From SW-9-67-25 sp964471665 (GTDB lineage Archaea > Halobacteriota > Halobacteria > Halobacteriales > Haloarculaceae), in the NCBI GenBank assembly GCA_964471665.1, contig CAYYHG010000023.1, positions 1 to 24,459 on the forward strand: a stretch of DNA of 24,459 nt, read 5' to 3'. The notes under the pieces are model-generated. The model saw only the letters and a list, made by a program, of their open reading frames with translations, had not been told where the DNA came from and did no database searches. Below, piece after piece: positions 8,269-15,425 of this stretch. The position numbers and the translations under genes are program-made. Positions within the stretch are counted from its first letter, which is position 1. Each line of letters starts with the position of its first letter.

Positions 8269-8877
8269 ATGGGCGCAGGCGTCATCATCGCCGGCGGTCG
8301 CTCGACCAGGTTCGGCGAGCGCGACAAGGCCGTCGCGGACCTCGCGGGGACACCGATGATCCGCAGAGTCGCCGACCGGATCGGCGGCGTCGTCGACGAA
8401 CTCGTCGTCAACTGCCGGGACGACCAGGTCGACGCCATCGAGACAGCACTCGAGGGCGGCGACAACGCGCCGCGGTTCGCTCCCGACGAGCGACCGGACG
8501 AGGGACCGATGGCCGGCATCGCGACCGGACTGGCAGCCGTCGAATCCGAGTACGCCCTGGTCGTCGCGTGTGACATGCCCTTTGTCGATCCCGAGTTCGC
8601 CGCGTACCTCTTCGAGCGCGCGAGCGGCCACGACGCCGCCGTGGCACGTCCCGACGAGTGGTTCCAGACGACCCAGGCGGTCTACCGCGCCGAACCGATG
8701 GTCGCGGCCTGCGAAGACGCGCTCGACCGCGGGGCGGGTCGGATCGTCGAACCCCTGTTCGACCTCGATTACGTGGTCGTCGACCGGGAGGCGGTCGAGG
8801 CCCGGACCACCATGGAGACGTTCAGGAACCTCAACACGCGCGAGGAATTCGAGGCCGCAGTCGAGCGCTTCGAGTGA
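8269..8877 (+). CDS. mobA: Molybdenum cofactor guanylyltransferase (MobA family)
   Basis: Predicted cytoplasmic enzyme that adds GMP from GTP to molybdopterin, making the dinucleotide cofactor of DMSO-reductase-family enzymes. The 202-residue protein carries the nucleotidyltransferase signature VIIAGGRSTRFGERDKA at residues 5-21, then DEGPMAGIATGL and the metal-binding VACDMPFVDP. These are the expected MobA positions. The frame is open 27 codons upstream, but homology starts at the ATG at 8269, about 31 bp after a TATA-like box. It is divergent from the AOR-family gene and convergent with the yqeC-like gene (16-bp gap), giving a compact molybdo/tungsto-enzyme neighbourhood. A different nucleotidyltransferase specificity cannot be excluded from sequence alone. 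Confidence 0.85.
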   Translation: MGAGVIIAGGRSTRFGERDKAVADLAGTPMIRRVADRIGGVVDELVVNCRDDQVDAIETALEGGDNAPRFAPDERPDEGPMAGIATGLAAVESEYALVVACDMPFVDPEFAAYLFERASGHDAAVARPDEWFQTTQAVYRAEPMVAACEDALDRGAGRIVEPLFDLDYVVVDREAVEARTTMETFRNLNTREEFEAAVERFE

Positions 8878-8893
8878 GACGGGGTCGGCACTG

Positions 8894-9616
8894 TCACGGG
8901 ACGACTGCGACCAGCGGTTCGTCGGAACGCATCTCGGCGAGGACGACCCGCGGGACGTCGGCCACCTCGTGGATCGCCGCGGCAATCTCGCGGGCCCGCT
9001 CCGCCAGAATCGCGTCGTCGACCATGTTTACCAGCGGGACGACTGTCGTCCCCTCGGGGACGCCCTTCCGGCCGCCGTCCTCGCTCGTCAGGACGGTCGC
9101 GACGTCCCGGGGCTGGATCTCTTCGCCGGGTTCCAGACCCGTGAGGTCGCTCACCCGGTCGACGCGGTGGACGCGGTCCTCGTCGAGTGGCTGTCCCACC
9201 ACGTGCGCGCTCGCGATCGGAACGACCGTCTCCGCACGCGAGGGGACGCGTGGCTCGCGGTGGTTGGGAGCCTTGAATCGCCGCATCCGCGCGCCGTCGG
9301 CTTTCACCAGGACCGGCGTCTCCAGCTCCGCGAGCGCGTCGACCGTCGCGAGGTCGTACCCGCGGTAGCGGTCCTCGCGTTCCTGTTCCGGGACGACCCC
9401 GAGCGGCCACGCGTCGGCCGCCTCGACGGCGGCGACCGGATCGTCGGTGACGACCACGTCCGCGACCCAGGAGTCGAAGATGGGGATCCGGACGGTCGCG
9501 GTGACCACAGCACGGTCGAGGCGTGCCGAGAGCGTCGCCATCGTGGTCTTCTTGCCGCCGGCACCCACGACACAGGTGAGTCCACGCCGTACGGCGAGTG
9601 CCTCGGTGAGTTCCAT
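8894..9616 (-). CDS. YqeC-like putative molybdenum hydroxylase accessory protein
   Basis: The 240-residue protein has a P-loop-like motif CVVGAGGKKTTMATLSARL at residues 15-33, the signature I associate with the YqeC family ('selenium-dependent hydroxylase accessory protein'). A VLVKADGARMRRFKAPNHRE segment near residues 102-121 also fits, as do the later VVPLVNMVDD and VVLAEMRSDEPLVAVVP. The biochemical role of the family is poorly defined; it co-occurs with molybdenum hydroxylase maturation genes. Here it faces MobA and is two genes from the AOR-family protein, which supports a metal-pterin cofactor context. No selenium-labelling genes are in the window. A TATA box (TATAAG, minus strand, 9645-9640) lies 24-29 bp before the ATG, so the mRNA is probably leaderless. 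Confidence 0.72.
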   Translation of the reverse strand: MELTEALAVRRGLTCVVGAGGKKTTMATLSARLDRAVVTATVRIPIFDSWVADVVVTDDPVAAVEAADAWPLGVVPEQEREDRYRGYDLATVDALAELETPVLVKADGARMRRFKAPNHREPRVPSRAETVVPIASAHVVGQPLDEDRVHRVDRVSDLTGLEPGEEIQPRDVATVLTSEDGGRKGVPEGTTVVPLVNMVDDAILAERAREIAAAIHEVADVPRVVLAEMRSDEPLVAVVP

Positions 9617-9639
9617 GCGCCCGGTTCGGGCGGCCCCGA

Positions 9640-9645
9640 CTTATA
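9640..9645 (-). promoter_or_regulatory. TATA box of the yqeC-like gene
   Basis: TATAAG on the minus strand, preceded by CCGG, is 24-29 bp upstream of the start codon at 9616. This is the normal haloarchaeal spacing for a leaderless transcript. Confidence 0.55.
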
Positions 9646-9670
9646 CCGGTCGACGGAAGCCCCGATACTT

Positions 9671-9692
9671 TCAGCCGGGGCCGTCCGGCTGA
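9671..9692. repeat. Stem-loop between proS and the yqeC-like gene
   Basis: TCAGCCGG (9671-9678) and CCGGCTGA (9685-9692) form a perfect 8-bp stem with a 6-nt loop, 32 bp after the proS stop and upstream of the next leftward promoter. A proS RNA end is possible, but the following minus-strand sequence is not T-rich, so terminator function is weakly supported. Confidence 0.35.
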
Positions 9693-9724
9693 GAGGTGCC
9701 AGAAGTTACGCCGACCGGTATGTA

Positions 9725-11182
9725 TCAGTACGACTTCGCGAAGTAGGCCGTCGTCTCGGCCTCGTCGCCACAGATCGCACACTCGCCGTGGATGGGTTCG
9801 GCGTCGCGGTCGAGCGGGATCATCACGATGTCGGCGGCGACGGGTTCCTTGATCGGTTCCTCGCAGGCGGGATCGCCACACCAGCCACACTTGACGTAGC
9901 CGCCGTGCTGGCCGATGGTTCCGAGGATCTCCTCGCGGCTCCCGGCCTCGCGGATCTCTCCCTCCAGCGTCTCCTCGGCGCTGGCGTACAGTTTCCCGTA
10001 GACGGTGTCGAGGTGGTCCTCGGCTGCCTCGACGATCGCCTCGCGGTCGACGGGGACGGTCTCGCCGTCGGGCCGGTGGACCAGTGTCGCCTCGCCGTCC
10101 GCGACCTCGTTGGGACCGATCTCGATCCGCAGCGGGACGCCCTTGAGCTCCCACTCGTTGAACTTGAAGCCGGGGTTGCGGTTCTCGCGGTCGTCCAGGT
10201 TCACGCGGACGCCGGCCCCGTCGAGTTCCTCGGCGAGGTCGGCGGCGTAGCCGACCACCGTCTCTCTGTTCTCTTCCTGCCAGATGGGCACGACGACGAC
10301 CTGGGTGGGCGCGACGGTCGGCGGGAGGACGAGCCCCTGGTCGTCGGAGTGGGTCATGATCAGCGCGCCCAGTGCCCGCCAGGAGATTCCCCACGAGCAG
10401 GTGTGGGCCAGCTGGTCGCGCTCCTGTTCGTCTGCGTAGGTGATGTCGAACGCCTCCGCGAAGGAGGTCCCGAGGTTGTGGCTCGTCGCTCCCTGGACGC
10501 TCTTGCCGTCGGGCATCAGCGCCTCGACGGTCGTGGTCGTCTGTGCCCCGGGGAACTTGTCGTGTGGGGGTTTCCGGCCCCGGAGGACGGGCATCGCGAG
10601 CACCTCCTCGTAGACGCGCTCGTACTGGTCGAGCCGGAGGCGCGTCTCCTCGCGGGCCGTCTCGTGGTCCCTGTGGGCGGTGTGGCCCTCCTGCCAGAGA
10701 AATTCCTTCGTGCGAAAGAAGGGCTTGGTCTCGGTGGCCTCCCACCGGACGACAGAACACCACTGGTTCAGGCGCAAGGGGAGGTCCCGGTGGGAACGCA
10801 CCCACTGGCTCATGAAGGGGGCGATGATGGACTCGCTGGTCGGACGGACCGCCAGGCGCTCCTCGAGTTCCTCGTAGCCGCCCTGCGTGACCCAGGCCAC
10901 TTCCGGGTCGAACCCCTCGACGACCTCCTTCTCGCGCTCGAGGACGCTCTCGGGGATGAAAAGCGGGAAGTAGGCGTTCTGGACGCCGGTGTTCTTGAAC
11001 CACCCGTCGAGGTACGACTGGAGGCGTTCCCAGACCTGGTACCCCCGCGGCCGGGTGACGATGAACCCTCCCATCGGCGCGTAGTCGGCCAGTTCCGCCT
11101 TCTGGACGACCTCGGCGTACCACTCGCCGGTGGCGTGTTCTTTCGACTCGGTGATGCCGAGTTCCTGTTCAGAATCGCTCAT
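9725..11182 (-). CDS. proS: Prolyl-tRNA synthetase (archaeal/eukaryotic type)
   Basis: Charges tRNA-Pro with proline; class II synthetase. The 485-residue product starts at the ATG at 11182 (MSDSEQELGITESKEHATGE), where homology begins, although the frame is open much further upstream. Motif 1 includes DYAPMGGFIVTRPRGYQVWE, and VRPTSESIIAPFMSQWVRSH follows. Motif 2 is RWEATETKPFFRTKEFLWQE. The HTCSWGISWRALGALIMTHS segment and the LPPTVAPTQVVVVPI anticodon-binding domain are typical. The C-terminal zinc-binding region has CGWCGDPAC and CAICGD, and the protein ends in Tyr, as archaeal ProS proteins do. A TATA box (TTTATA, minus strand, 11211-11206) 24-29 bp before the ATG implies a leaderless mRNA. 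Confidence 0.96.
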   Translation of the reverse strand: MSDSEQELGITESKEHATGEWYAEVVQKAELADYAPMGGFIVTRPRGYQVWERLQSYLDGWFKNTGVQNAYFPLFIPESVLEREKEVVEGFDPEVAWVTQGGYEELEERLAVRPTSESIIAPFMSQWVRSHRDLPLRLNQWCSVVRWEATETKPFFRTKEFLWQEGHTAHRDHETAREETRLRLDQYERVYEEVLAMPVLRGRKPPHDKFPGAQTTTTVEALMPDGKSVQGATSHNLGTSFAEAFDITYADEQERDQLAHTCSWGISWRALGALIMTHSDDQGLVLPPTVAPTQVVVVPIWQEENRETVVGYAADLAEELDGAGVRVNLDDRENRNPGFKFNEWELKGVPLRIEIGPNEVADGEATLVHRPDGETVPVDREAIVEAAEDHLDTVYGKLYASAEETLEGEIREAGSREEILGTIGQHGGYVKCGWCGDPACEEPIKEPVAADIVMIPLDRDAEPIHGECAICGDEAETTAYFAKSY

Positions 11183-11248
11183 ACCCGAGTGTTCCGTCCG
11201 TTCCGTATAAACCCGCCGTCTTTTAGCCTGGCCCCCGAGGAGACGGGT
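11183..11248. promoter_or_regulatory. Divergent proS / citE-like promoter
   Basis: The 66-bp gap contains a minus-strand TTTATA (11211-11206) for proS and a plus-strand TCTTTTAG (11219-11226), about 27 bp before the ATG at 11249. Both distances fit leaderless haloarchaeal transcripts. Confidence 0.6.
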
Positions 11249-12094
11249 ATGGCACGGAGAAGCGTCCTGTTCTCGCCAGGCGACCAGCCCGACCTGATGT
11301 ACAAGGCCCCGGACACGGGTGCCGACGTCGTCGTCTTCGACCTCGAAGACGCGGTCGCGCCCGGAAAGAAAGACCGAGCCCGCGAACACGTCCACGACGT
11401 CCTGCAGGACATCGACCCCGACTGTGAGGTGTGTGTCCGGGTCAACCCGGCCGGCGACGCCGCAGAGGAGGACCTGGAGACTATCCTCGCGGGGTCGCCG
11501 CGCCTCGACGGCGTGGTGCTCCCGAAAGTCGGCGACCGGGACGACGTCGAGACGCTCGAACGACTCCTCGACGCACACAGCACCCCGCTCCCGGTCCTGG
11601 CGCAGGTCGAATCCGCCGCCGGTGTGCTGGCTGCCGACCGGATCGCCCGCGCGAGTGCGATCGGCGCGGTGCTGTTCGGCGCCGAGGACCTCGCGGCCGA
11701 CGTGGGCGCCACCCGCACCGCCGAGGGAACGGAAATGCTGTACGCCCGCCAGCGCGTCGTCACGGCGGCAAGCGCCGCCGGCGTGGACGCCATCGACACG
11801 CTCTGGACGGACTTCGAGGACACAGAGGGTCTCCGGGCCGACACCGAGCGCGGCATGGAGATGGGCTACGACGGGAAGATACTCATTCACCCCCGCCAGG
11901 TAGCGGTTGTCAACGACGCGTTCACTCCCAGCCCCGACCGGATCGAGTGGGCCGAGCGGGTGCTGGACGCCAGCGAGGCGGCCGCCGAGGACGGGCGTGG
12001 CGTCTTCGAGGTCGACGGCGAGATGATCGACGCGCCGCTGATCGCCCGGGCCGAGCGCGTCATCGAGCGGGCCGACGCCGCCACGGAACGCTGA
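11249..12094 (+). CDS. HpcH/HpaI aldolase/CitE-family lyase
   Basis: A 281-residue TIM-barrel protein of the citrate-lyase beta-subunit-like family, whose members cleave or hydrolyse (methyl)malyl-CoA, citramalyl-CoA or citryl-CoA with Mg2+. Landmarks are RRSVLFSPGDQPDLMYKA at the N-terminus, VVFDLEDAVAPGKKDRAR (acidic metal-binding region), RVNP, VVLPKV, QVESAAGVL, LFGAEDLAADVGATRT, and the C-terminal GYDGKILIHPRQVAVVNDAF. No citrate lyase alpha or gamma subunits are nearby, so it is not classical citrate lyase. A malyl-CoA or beta-methylmalyl-CoA lyase role, as proposed for other haloarchaeal CitE homologues, is possible; substrate is not readable from sequence. The glutamate dehydrogenase gene follows 74 bp later. 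Confidence 0.85.
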   Translation: MARRSVLFSPGDQPDLMYKAPDTGADVVVFDLEDAVAPGKKDRAREHVHDVLQDIDPDCEVCVRVNPAGDAAEEDLETILAGSPRLDGVVLPKVGDRDDVETLERLLDAHSTPLPVLAQVESAAGVLAADRIARASAIGAVLFGAEDLAADVGATRTAEGTEMLYARQRVVTAASAAGVDAIDTLWTDFEDTEGLRADTERGMEMGYDGKILIHPRQVAVVNDAFTPSPDRIEWAERVLDASEAAAEDGRGVFEVDGEMIDAPLIARAERVIERADAATER

Positions 12095-12168
12095 CGACCG
12101 GGACGGCGGTTCCGAATCCGCTACACGTCGGCGGTACGTTTTTCCGGCTACTCCGTCAGGTGTTGGCT

Positions 12169-13425
12169 ATGTCGGACGAAGCCAACCCTTTTGAGAGTCT
12201 CCAGGAGCAGATCGACGACGCCGCGGCCTTTCTGGACGCCGAACCCGACGTCCTCGACCGCCTCAAACACCCCGAGCGCGTCCTGGAGGCAAACCTCACC
12301 GTCGAGATGGACGACGGCTCCATCGAGGTATTCAAGGCCTTCCGGTCGCAGTACAACGGCGACCGTGGCCCCTACAAGGGCGGCATCCGCTACCACCCCG
12401 GCGTCACACGCGACGAGGTGAAAGCCCTCTCGGGGTGGATGGTGTTCAAGTGTGCTGCCGTCAACATCCCCTACGGCGGCGGCAAGGGCGGTGTCGTGAT
12501 CAACCCCGTCGACTACTCGATGGCCGAACTCGAACGGATCACGCGGTCGTTCGCCAAGGAGTTGCGCCCGATAATCGGCGCAGACCGGGACATTCCCGCG
12601 CCGGACGTCAACACCGGCCGGCGGGAGATGAACTGGATCAAGGACACCTACGAGACGATGGAGAACACCACAGAGCCGGGCGTCATCACCGGCAAAGCCC
12701 TCGAGAGCGGCGGCAGCGAGGGCCGCGTCGAGGCGACCGGCCGCTCGGTGACGCTGGTCGCCCGCGAGGCCTTCGCGCACCTCGGGCGGGACGTCACGGA
12801 CGCGACCGTCGCCGTCCAGGGGTACGGCAACGCCGGCTCGGTGGCCGCACGGCTCATCGACGACCTGGGCGCCGACGTGGTCGCAGTCTCCGATTCCTCC
12901 GGAGCCATCTACGACGCCGACGGACTCGACACGGCGGCCGCCAAGGAGTTCAAACGGGAGACGGGCAGTGTCACCGGGTTCGAGGGGGCAACCGAGGAGT
13001 ACGCCAACGAGGAGTTGCTGACCATGGACGTCGACCTCCTGGTGCCGGCGGCCCTGGAGAACGCCATCGACGGGGATCTCGCTTCCGACGTCAGCGCGGA
13101 CATCATCGTGGAGGCGGCGAACGGGCCGCTGACCCCCGACGCCGACGACGTCCTGACCGAGAGAGACGTGGCGGTGTTTCCGGATATCCTCGCCAACGCC
13201 GGCGGCGTGACGGTTTCGTACTTCGAGTGGGTCCAGAACCGCCAGCGGTTCTACTGGCCCGAGTCGAAGGTCAACGACGAACTCGAGCGCGTCATCACGG
13301 ACGCCTTCGACGAACTGGTCCGGGTCTACGAACGCAACGACACGCCCAACTTCCGGACGGCGATGTACGTCGTCGCCATCCGGCGGGTCCTCCAGGCTGC
13401 CGAGGAGGGGGGGATCTGGCCCTGA
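12169..13425 (+). CDS. gdh: Glutamate dehydrogenase
   Basis: Reversible oxidative deamination of glutamate to 2-oxoglutarate and ammonia. The 418-residue length is normal for the hexameric family. Catalytic residues are complete and spaced as in the Clostridium symbiosum enzyme: Lys70 (YKGGIRYHP), Lys94 (MVFKCAAVNIP), Lys106 (GGGKGG) and Asp146 (PAPDVNT). The NAD(P)-binding domain has AVQGYGNAGSVAARL followed by VVAVSDSSG; coenzyme preference is not assigned. Haloarchaea often carry several paralogues, so I leave the symbol unnumbered. The ATG at 12169 follows a T-rich stretch (12139-12143) about 28 bp upstream that could serve as a weak TATA box. The stop codon is fused to a large hairpin. 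Confidence 0.94.
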   Translation: MSDEANPFESLQEQIDDAAAFLDAEPDVLDRLKHPERVLEANLTVEMDDGSIEVFKAFRSQYNGDRGPYKGGIRYHPGVTRDEVKALSGWMVFKCAAVNIPYGGGKGGVVINPVDYSMAELERITRSFAKELRPIIGADRDIPAPDVNTGRREMNWIKDTYETMENTTEPGVITGKALESGGSEGRVEATGRSVTLVAREAFAHLGRDVTDATVAVQGYGNAGSVAARLIDDLGADVVAVSDSSGAIYDADGLDTAAAKEFKRETGSVTGFEGATEEYANEELLTMDVDLLVPAALENAIDGDLASDVSADIIVEAANGPLTPDADDVLTERDVAVFPDILANAGGVTVSYFEWVQNRQRFYWPESKVNDELERVITDAFDELVRVYERNDTPNFRTAMYVVAIRRVLQAAEEGGIWP

Positions 13426-13504
13426 TACTGACGGCTATAACTTCGTGAGCATAGTCGACCCCACGGGGGGTCGAAATCGCTCACGGGCTTATAGCCGTTA
13501 GTAT
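13425..13504. repeat. 80-nt composite hairpin at the end of gdh
   Basis: Three nested stems share one axis. Outer arms 13425-13440 and 13489-13504 are complementary at 15 of 16 positions (ACGGCTATAA against TTATAGCCGT). Middle arms 13444-13450 (CGTGAGC) and 13479-13485 (GCTCACG) match perfectly. Inner arms 13455-13462 (TCGACCCC) and 13467-13474 (GGGGTCGA) close on a 4-nt loop. The left arm starts on the last base of the gdh stop codon. It could be a 3' end or stability element, a bidirectional terminator, or a small mobile palindromic (MITE/REP-like) element. Confidence 0.75.
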
Positions 13505-13586
13505 GAGACGGATTGCTGTACCTGTGTCCCGTCTGACGGTCGATTCCCCCCGGTGAAGTTATCCGACTCTCTCTCCTAACCCTCGC

Positions 13587-14066
13587 ATGCCCACCTACGA
13601 GCGGTCGAGTCGCGTCGTCGCTCCCTTCGAGGAGGTCTGGGAGTTTCACTCCGACGAACGGGGCCTGGTTGCGCTCACGCCGGGGTGGATGCGCCTCGAG
13701 GTCGAGTCCGTTCGCGGCCCCGACGGCGAGTCCGACCCGGACGTGCTGGAGGCCGGGTCGGTCCTCGAGTCCTCGGTCCGGCCGTTCGGGGTCGGCCCCC
13801 GCCAGTCCTGGGTGTCGGAGATCACCGCGCGCGAGCGCTCCCCGGGGTCGGCGTACTTCCGGGACGTCATGACCGACGGCCCCTTCCGGGAGTGGGTCCA
13901 CACCCACACCTTCTACGCCGACGGCGGCACGACCATCGTCCGCGACCGCGTCGAGTACGAACTCCCGCTGGGTGGCGTCGGCGAGGCGCTCGGACCGCTC
14001 GCAGTGGTCGGCTTTGCACCCATGTTCCGGTACCGCCACCGGCAGACACAGACACTGCTGGAGTGA
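13587..14066 (+). CDS. SRPBCC (START/cyclase-like) family protein
   Basis: A 159-residue soluble protein with the helix-grip pattern of the SRPBCC superfamily: N-terminal PTYERSSRVVAPFEEVWEFH (strand plus first helix), a central ITARERSPGSAYFRDVMTDGPFREWVHTHTF, and then DRVEYELPLG, followed by the long C-terminal helix with FRYRHRQTQTLLE. Such proteins bind hydrophobic ligands; polyketide-cyclase and coenzyme-Q-binding proteins are relatives. Here the ligand and function are unknown. It is a monocistronic-looking gene between the gdh hairpin and the flavoprotein gene, 62 bp before the latter. No strong TATA box is evident; a weak candidate lies near 13556-13562. Confidence 0.75.
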   Translation: MPTYERSSRVVAPFEEVWEFHSDERGLVALTPGWMRLEVESVRGPDGESDPDVLEAGSVLESSVRPFGVGPRQSWVSEITARERSPGSAYFRDVMTDGPFREWVHTHTFYADGGTTIVRDRVEYELPLGGVGEALGPLAVVGFAPMFRYRHRQTQTLLE

Positions 14067-14096
14067 CACGTCCCGCCGGGAGTGTGGCCAATGACC

Positions 14097-14104
14097 TTTA
14101 TTAT
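14097..14104 (+). promoter_or_regulatory. TATA box of the short flavoprotein gene
   Basis: TTTATTAT lies about 28 bp before the ATG at 14129, suiting a leaderless transcript. Confidence 0.6.
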
Positions 14105-14128
14105 CGTCCCGGTCGTAGCGGGTGAGGC

Positions 14129-14692
14129 ATGACAGACGTCGCAATCGTCGGTGGTGGCCCGGCAGGGCTGTCCGCCGGTCTGTTCACGGCGAAGAACGGA
14201 CTCGAAACCGTCGTCTTCGACACGGACAAGACGTGGATGCACAAAGCGCATTTGTTCAATTATTTAGGAATCCGCAGTATCAGCGGTAGTGAGTTCATGG
14301 GGGTTGCACGGGGTCAGGTTGCTGACCGCGGTGTTGCTCTTCACCACGACGAAGAGGTAGCTGACATCGGGGTAACTGACGAAGGCTTCACCGTCACAAC
14401 ATCCGATGGGGAATACGAGAGCGACTACCTGGTGTTGGCGACGGGCGCGGACAGGGAGTTGGCCGAAGAGCTGGGGTGTGAGTTCGACGACGCCGGCACC
14501 GTCTCGGTGAACTTGAGCATGGAAACGAGCGTCGCGGACGCCTACGCAACGGGCGCGATGGTACGGGATCAGGAGTGGCAGGCCATTATCTCGGCGGGTG
14601 ACGGGGGCGCGGCCGCTCTGGATATACTCAGCAAAGAAGAGGGTGAGCACTTCCACGACTTCGACGTGCCGGATGATGTACCCGACATCTGA
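14129..14692 (+). CDS. Short FAD-binding oxidoreductase, thioredoxin-reductase-like without redox CxxC
   Basis: The 187-residue protein starts with a classical FAD-binding motif (VAIVGGGPAGLSAGLFTAKNG, from residue 4). Later it has the second FAD segment DYLVLATGADRELAEELG, and a C-terminal ATGAMVRDQEWQAIISAGDGGAAALDIL, the last FAD-contacting helix of thioredoxin-reductase-type enzymes. The NADPH-binding domain and active-site CxxC of true thioredoxin reductase (about 300 residues) are missing, so it is an FAD-domain-only protein. I recall similar short proteins in other haloarchaea, so it is probably a real family and not a broken gene. Base composition shifts inside the gene: the first 110 bp are GC-rich like the upstream DNA and the remainder is clearly lower in GC. 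Partner and substrate are unknown. Confidence 0.78.
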   Translation: MTDVAIVGGGPAGLSAGLFTAKNGLETVVFDTDKTWMHKAHLFNYLGIRSISGSEFMGVARGQVADRGVALHHDEEVADIGVTDEGFTVTTSDGEYESDYLVLATGADRELAEELGCEFDDAGTVSVNLSMETSVADAYATGAMVRDQEWQAIISAGDGGAAALDILSKEEGEHFHDFDVPDDVPDI

Positions 14693-14838
14693 CGGCGACG
14701 ATTGAACGGATTGTTTCGGTGGAAAAAGCGGTAAACGATCCCTGCCCACGTCCGTTCTCACAGTTCCCCATCTCGCGGTCAGACAGTGCTGTCTCATCAG
14801 AATGCTAATGACCAGGTAGTTCGAATCACCAGTGTTTC
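14693..14838. other. Gap upstream of the Tat lipoprotein gene
   Basis: These 146 bp are lower in GC than the flanking housekeeping regions. I see no gene, no clear TATA box at the expected position and no strong repeat. Confidence 0.4.
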
Positions 14839-15327
14839 ATGCCCTCCACGAACAGACGGACCCTTCTAGCCTCGGTAGGCACGCTCGCGGTTAGCAGTCT
14901 CGCTGGCTGTGGTTCTCTCTCGGAACAGTCGGTTCCTGCGGGAAGTCTTCGGTTCGAGAACAACCACAATCTGCCACACTCGATGCGGATCAGGGTCACC
15001 GGTGTCGGAGCTGATTCTGGTGACGGAGCTGGTGACGTTACGGGCGACGTGACCGTCCCATCCACGCAACGTGCCATCGTCGCGTCAACCACGGTCGGTC
15101 CCCGGGACAGCGAGACCTACGAGAGTGTGTTCACTGAACCTGTCTGGTACGGTATCCAGTTTGTCGTGGATGGCGAGATTCCCGAGGACAACAGAGGGAC
15201 ATCGGCGTTCAATCCAGCGGCTGCGGATGGTGGAACCTGGGAAATTCTTACCGGCAGAGTCTACGAGTCCGGCGAATTTTCCTGGGTCGTCAGCACGACA
15301 GACAACTCTGGGAGATTTGAGTCCTGA
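14839..15327 (+). CDS. Tat-exported lipoprotein of unknown function
   Basis: A 162-residue secreted protein. The N-terminus has a twin-arginine motif (TNRRTLLASVGT, Arg6-Arg7), a short hydrophobic stretch and the lipobox SLAGC with lipidated Cys24, the usual haloarchaeal route to the outer face of the membrane. The mature part is beta-rich, with no recognised motif and no cysteine other than Cys24. A FENNHNLPHSMRIRV segment followed by alternating hydrophobic residues suggests an immunoglobulin-like or similar beta-sandwich, as in other short haloarchaeal lipoproteins. It ends 98 bp before the heme-copper operon but is separated from it by that operon's own control region, so a functional link is unproven. 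Base composition is lower in GC than upstream genes. Confidence 0.75.
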   Translation: MPSTNRRTLLASVGTLAVSSLAGCGSLSEQSVPAGSLRFENNHNLPHSMRIRVTGVGADSGDGAGDVTGDVTVPSTQRAIVASTTVGPRDSETYESVFTEPVWYGIQFVVDGEIPEDNRGTSAFNPAAADGGTWEILTGRVYESGEFSWVVSTTDNSGRFES

Positions 15328-15374
15328 TACGACCGATCGAACGCGAGGAGGCTCTTTTCTAAGCAAAATATTCA

Positions 15375-15386
15375 CGAACATATTCG
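15375..15386. promoter_or_regulatory. CGAA-N4-TTCG palindrome, candidate NarO-type activator site
   Basis: Perfect inverted repeat CGAA-CATA-TTCG, ending 39 bp before the ATG of the heme-copper operon and just upstream of an AT-rich TATA-like stretch (about 15388-15397). From memory, CGAA-N4-TTCG is the motif described for NarO, the regulator of denitrification genes in Haloferax volcanii. Its place just before the core promoter suits an activator. It predicts induction under low oxygen and nitrogen oxides. Confidence 0.55.
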
Positions 15387-15425
15387 GGGAAATCGATTCT
15401 TCGCGTCCGTCTGAACTTCGAGACA

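Noticed and set aside
8769..11123. 784-codon minus-strand open frame spanning mobA, the yqeC-like gene and proS.
   Set aside because: It crosses three well-supported genes in a different frame; the predicted protein is Arg/Gly/Pro-rich low-complexity sequence.
8570..11248. Upstream extension of the CitE-like reading frame.
   Set aside because: Homology to the lyase begins at the ATG at 11249, directly after a TATA box; the upstream part is opposite proS and the yqeC-like gene.
14129..14692. Short flavoprotein as a pseudogene of thioredoxin reductase.
   Set aside because: It has an intact start, stop, TATA box and both ends of the FAD domain; it looks like a genuine FAD-domain-only protein, not a remnant.
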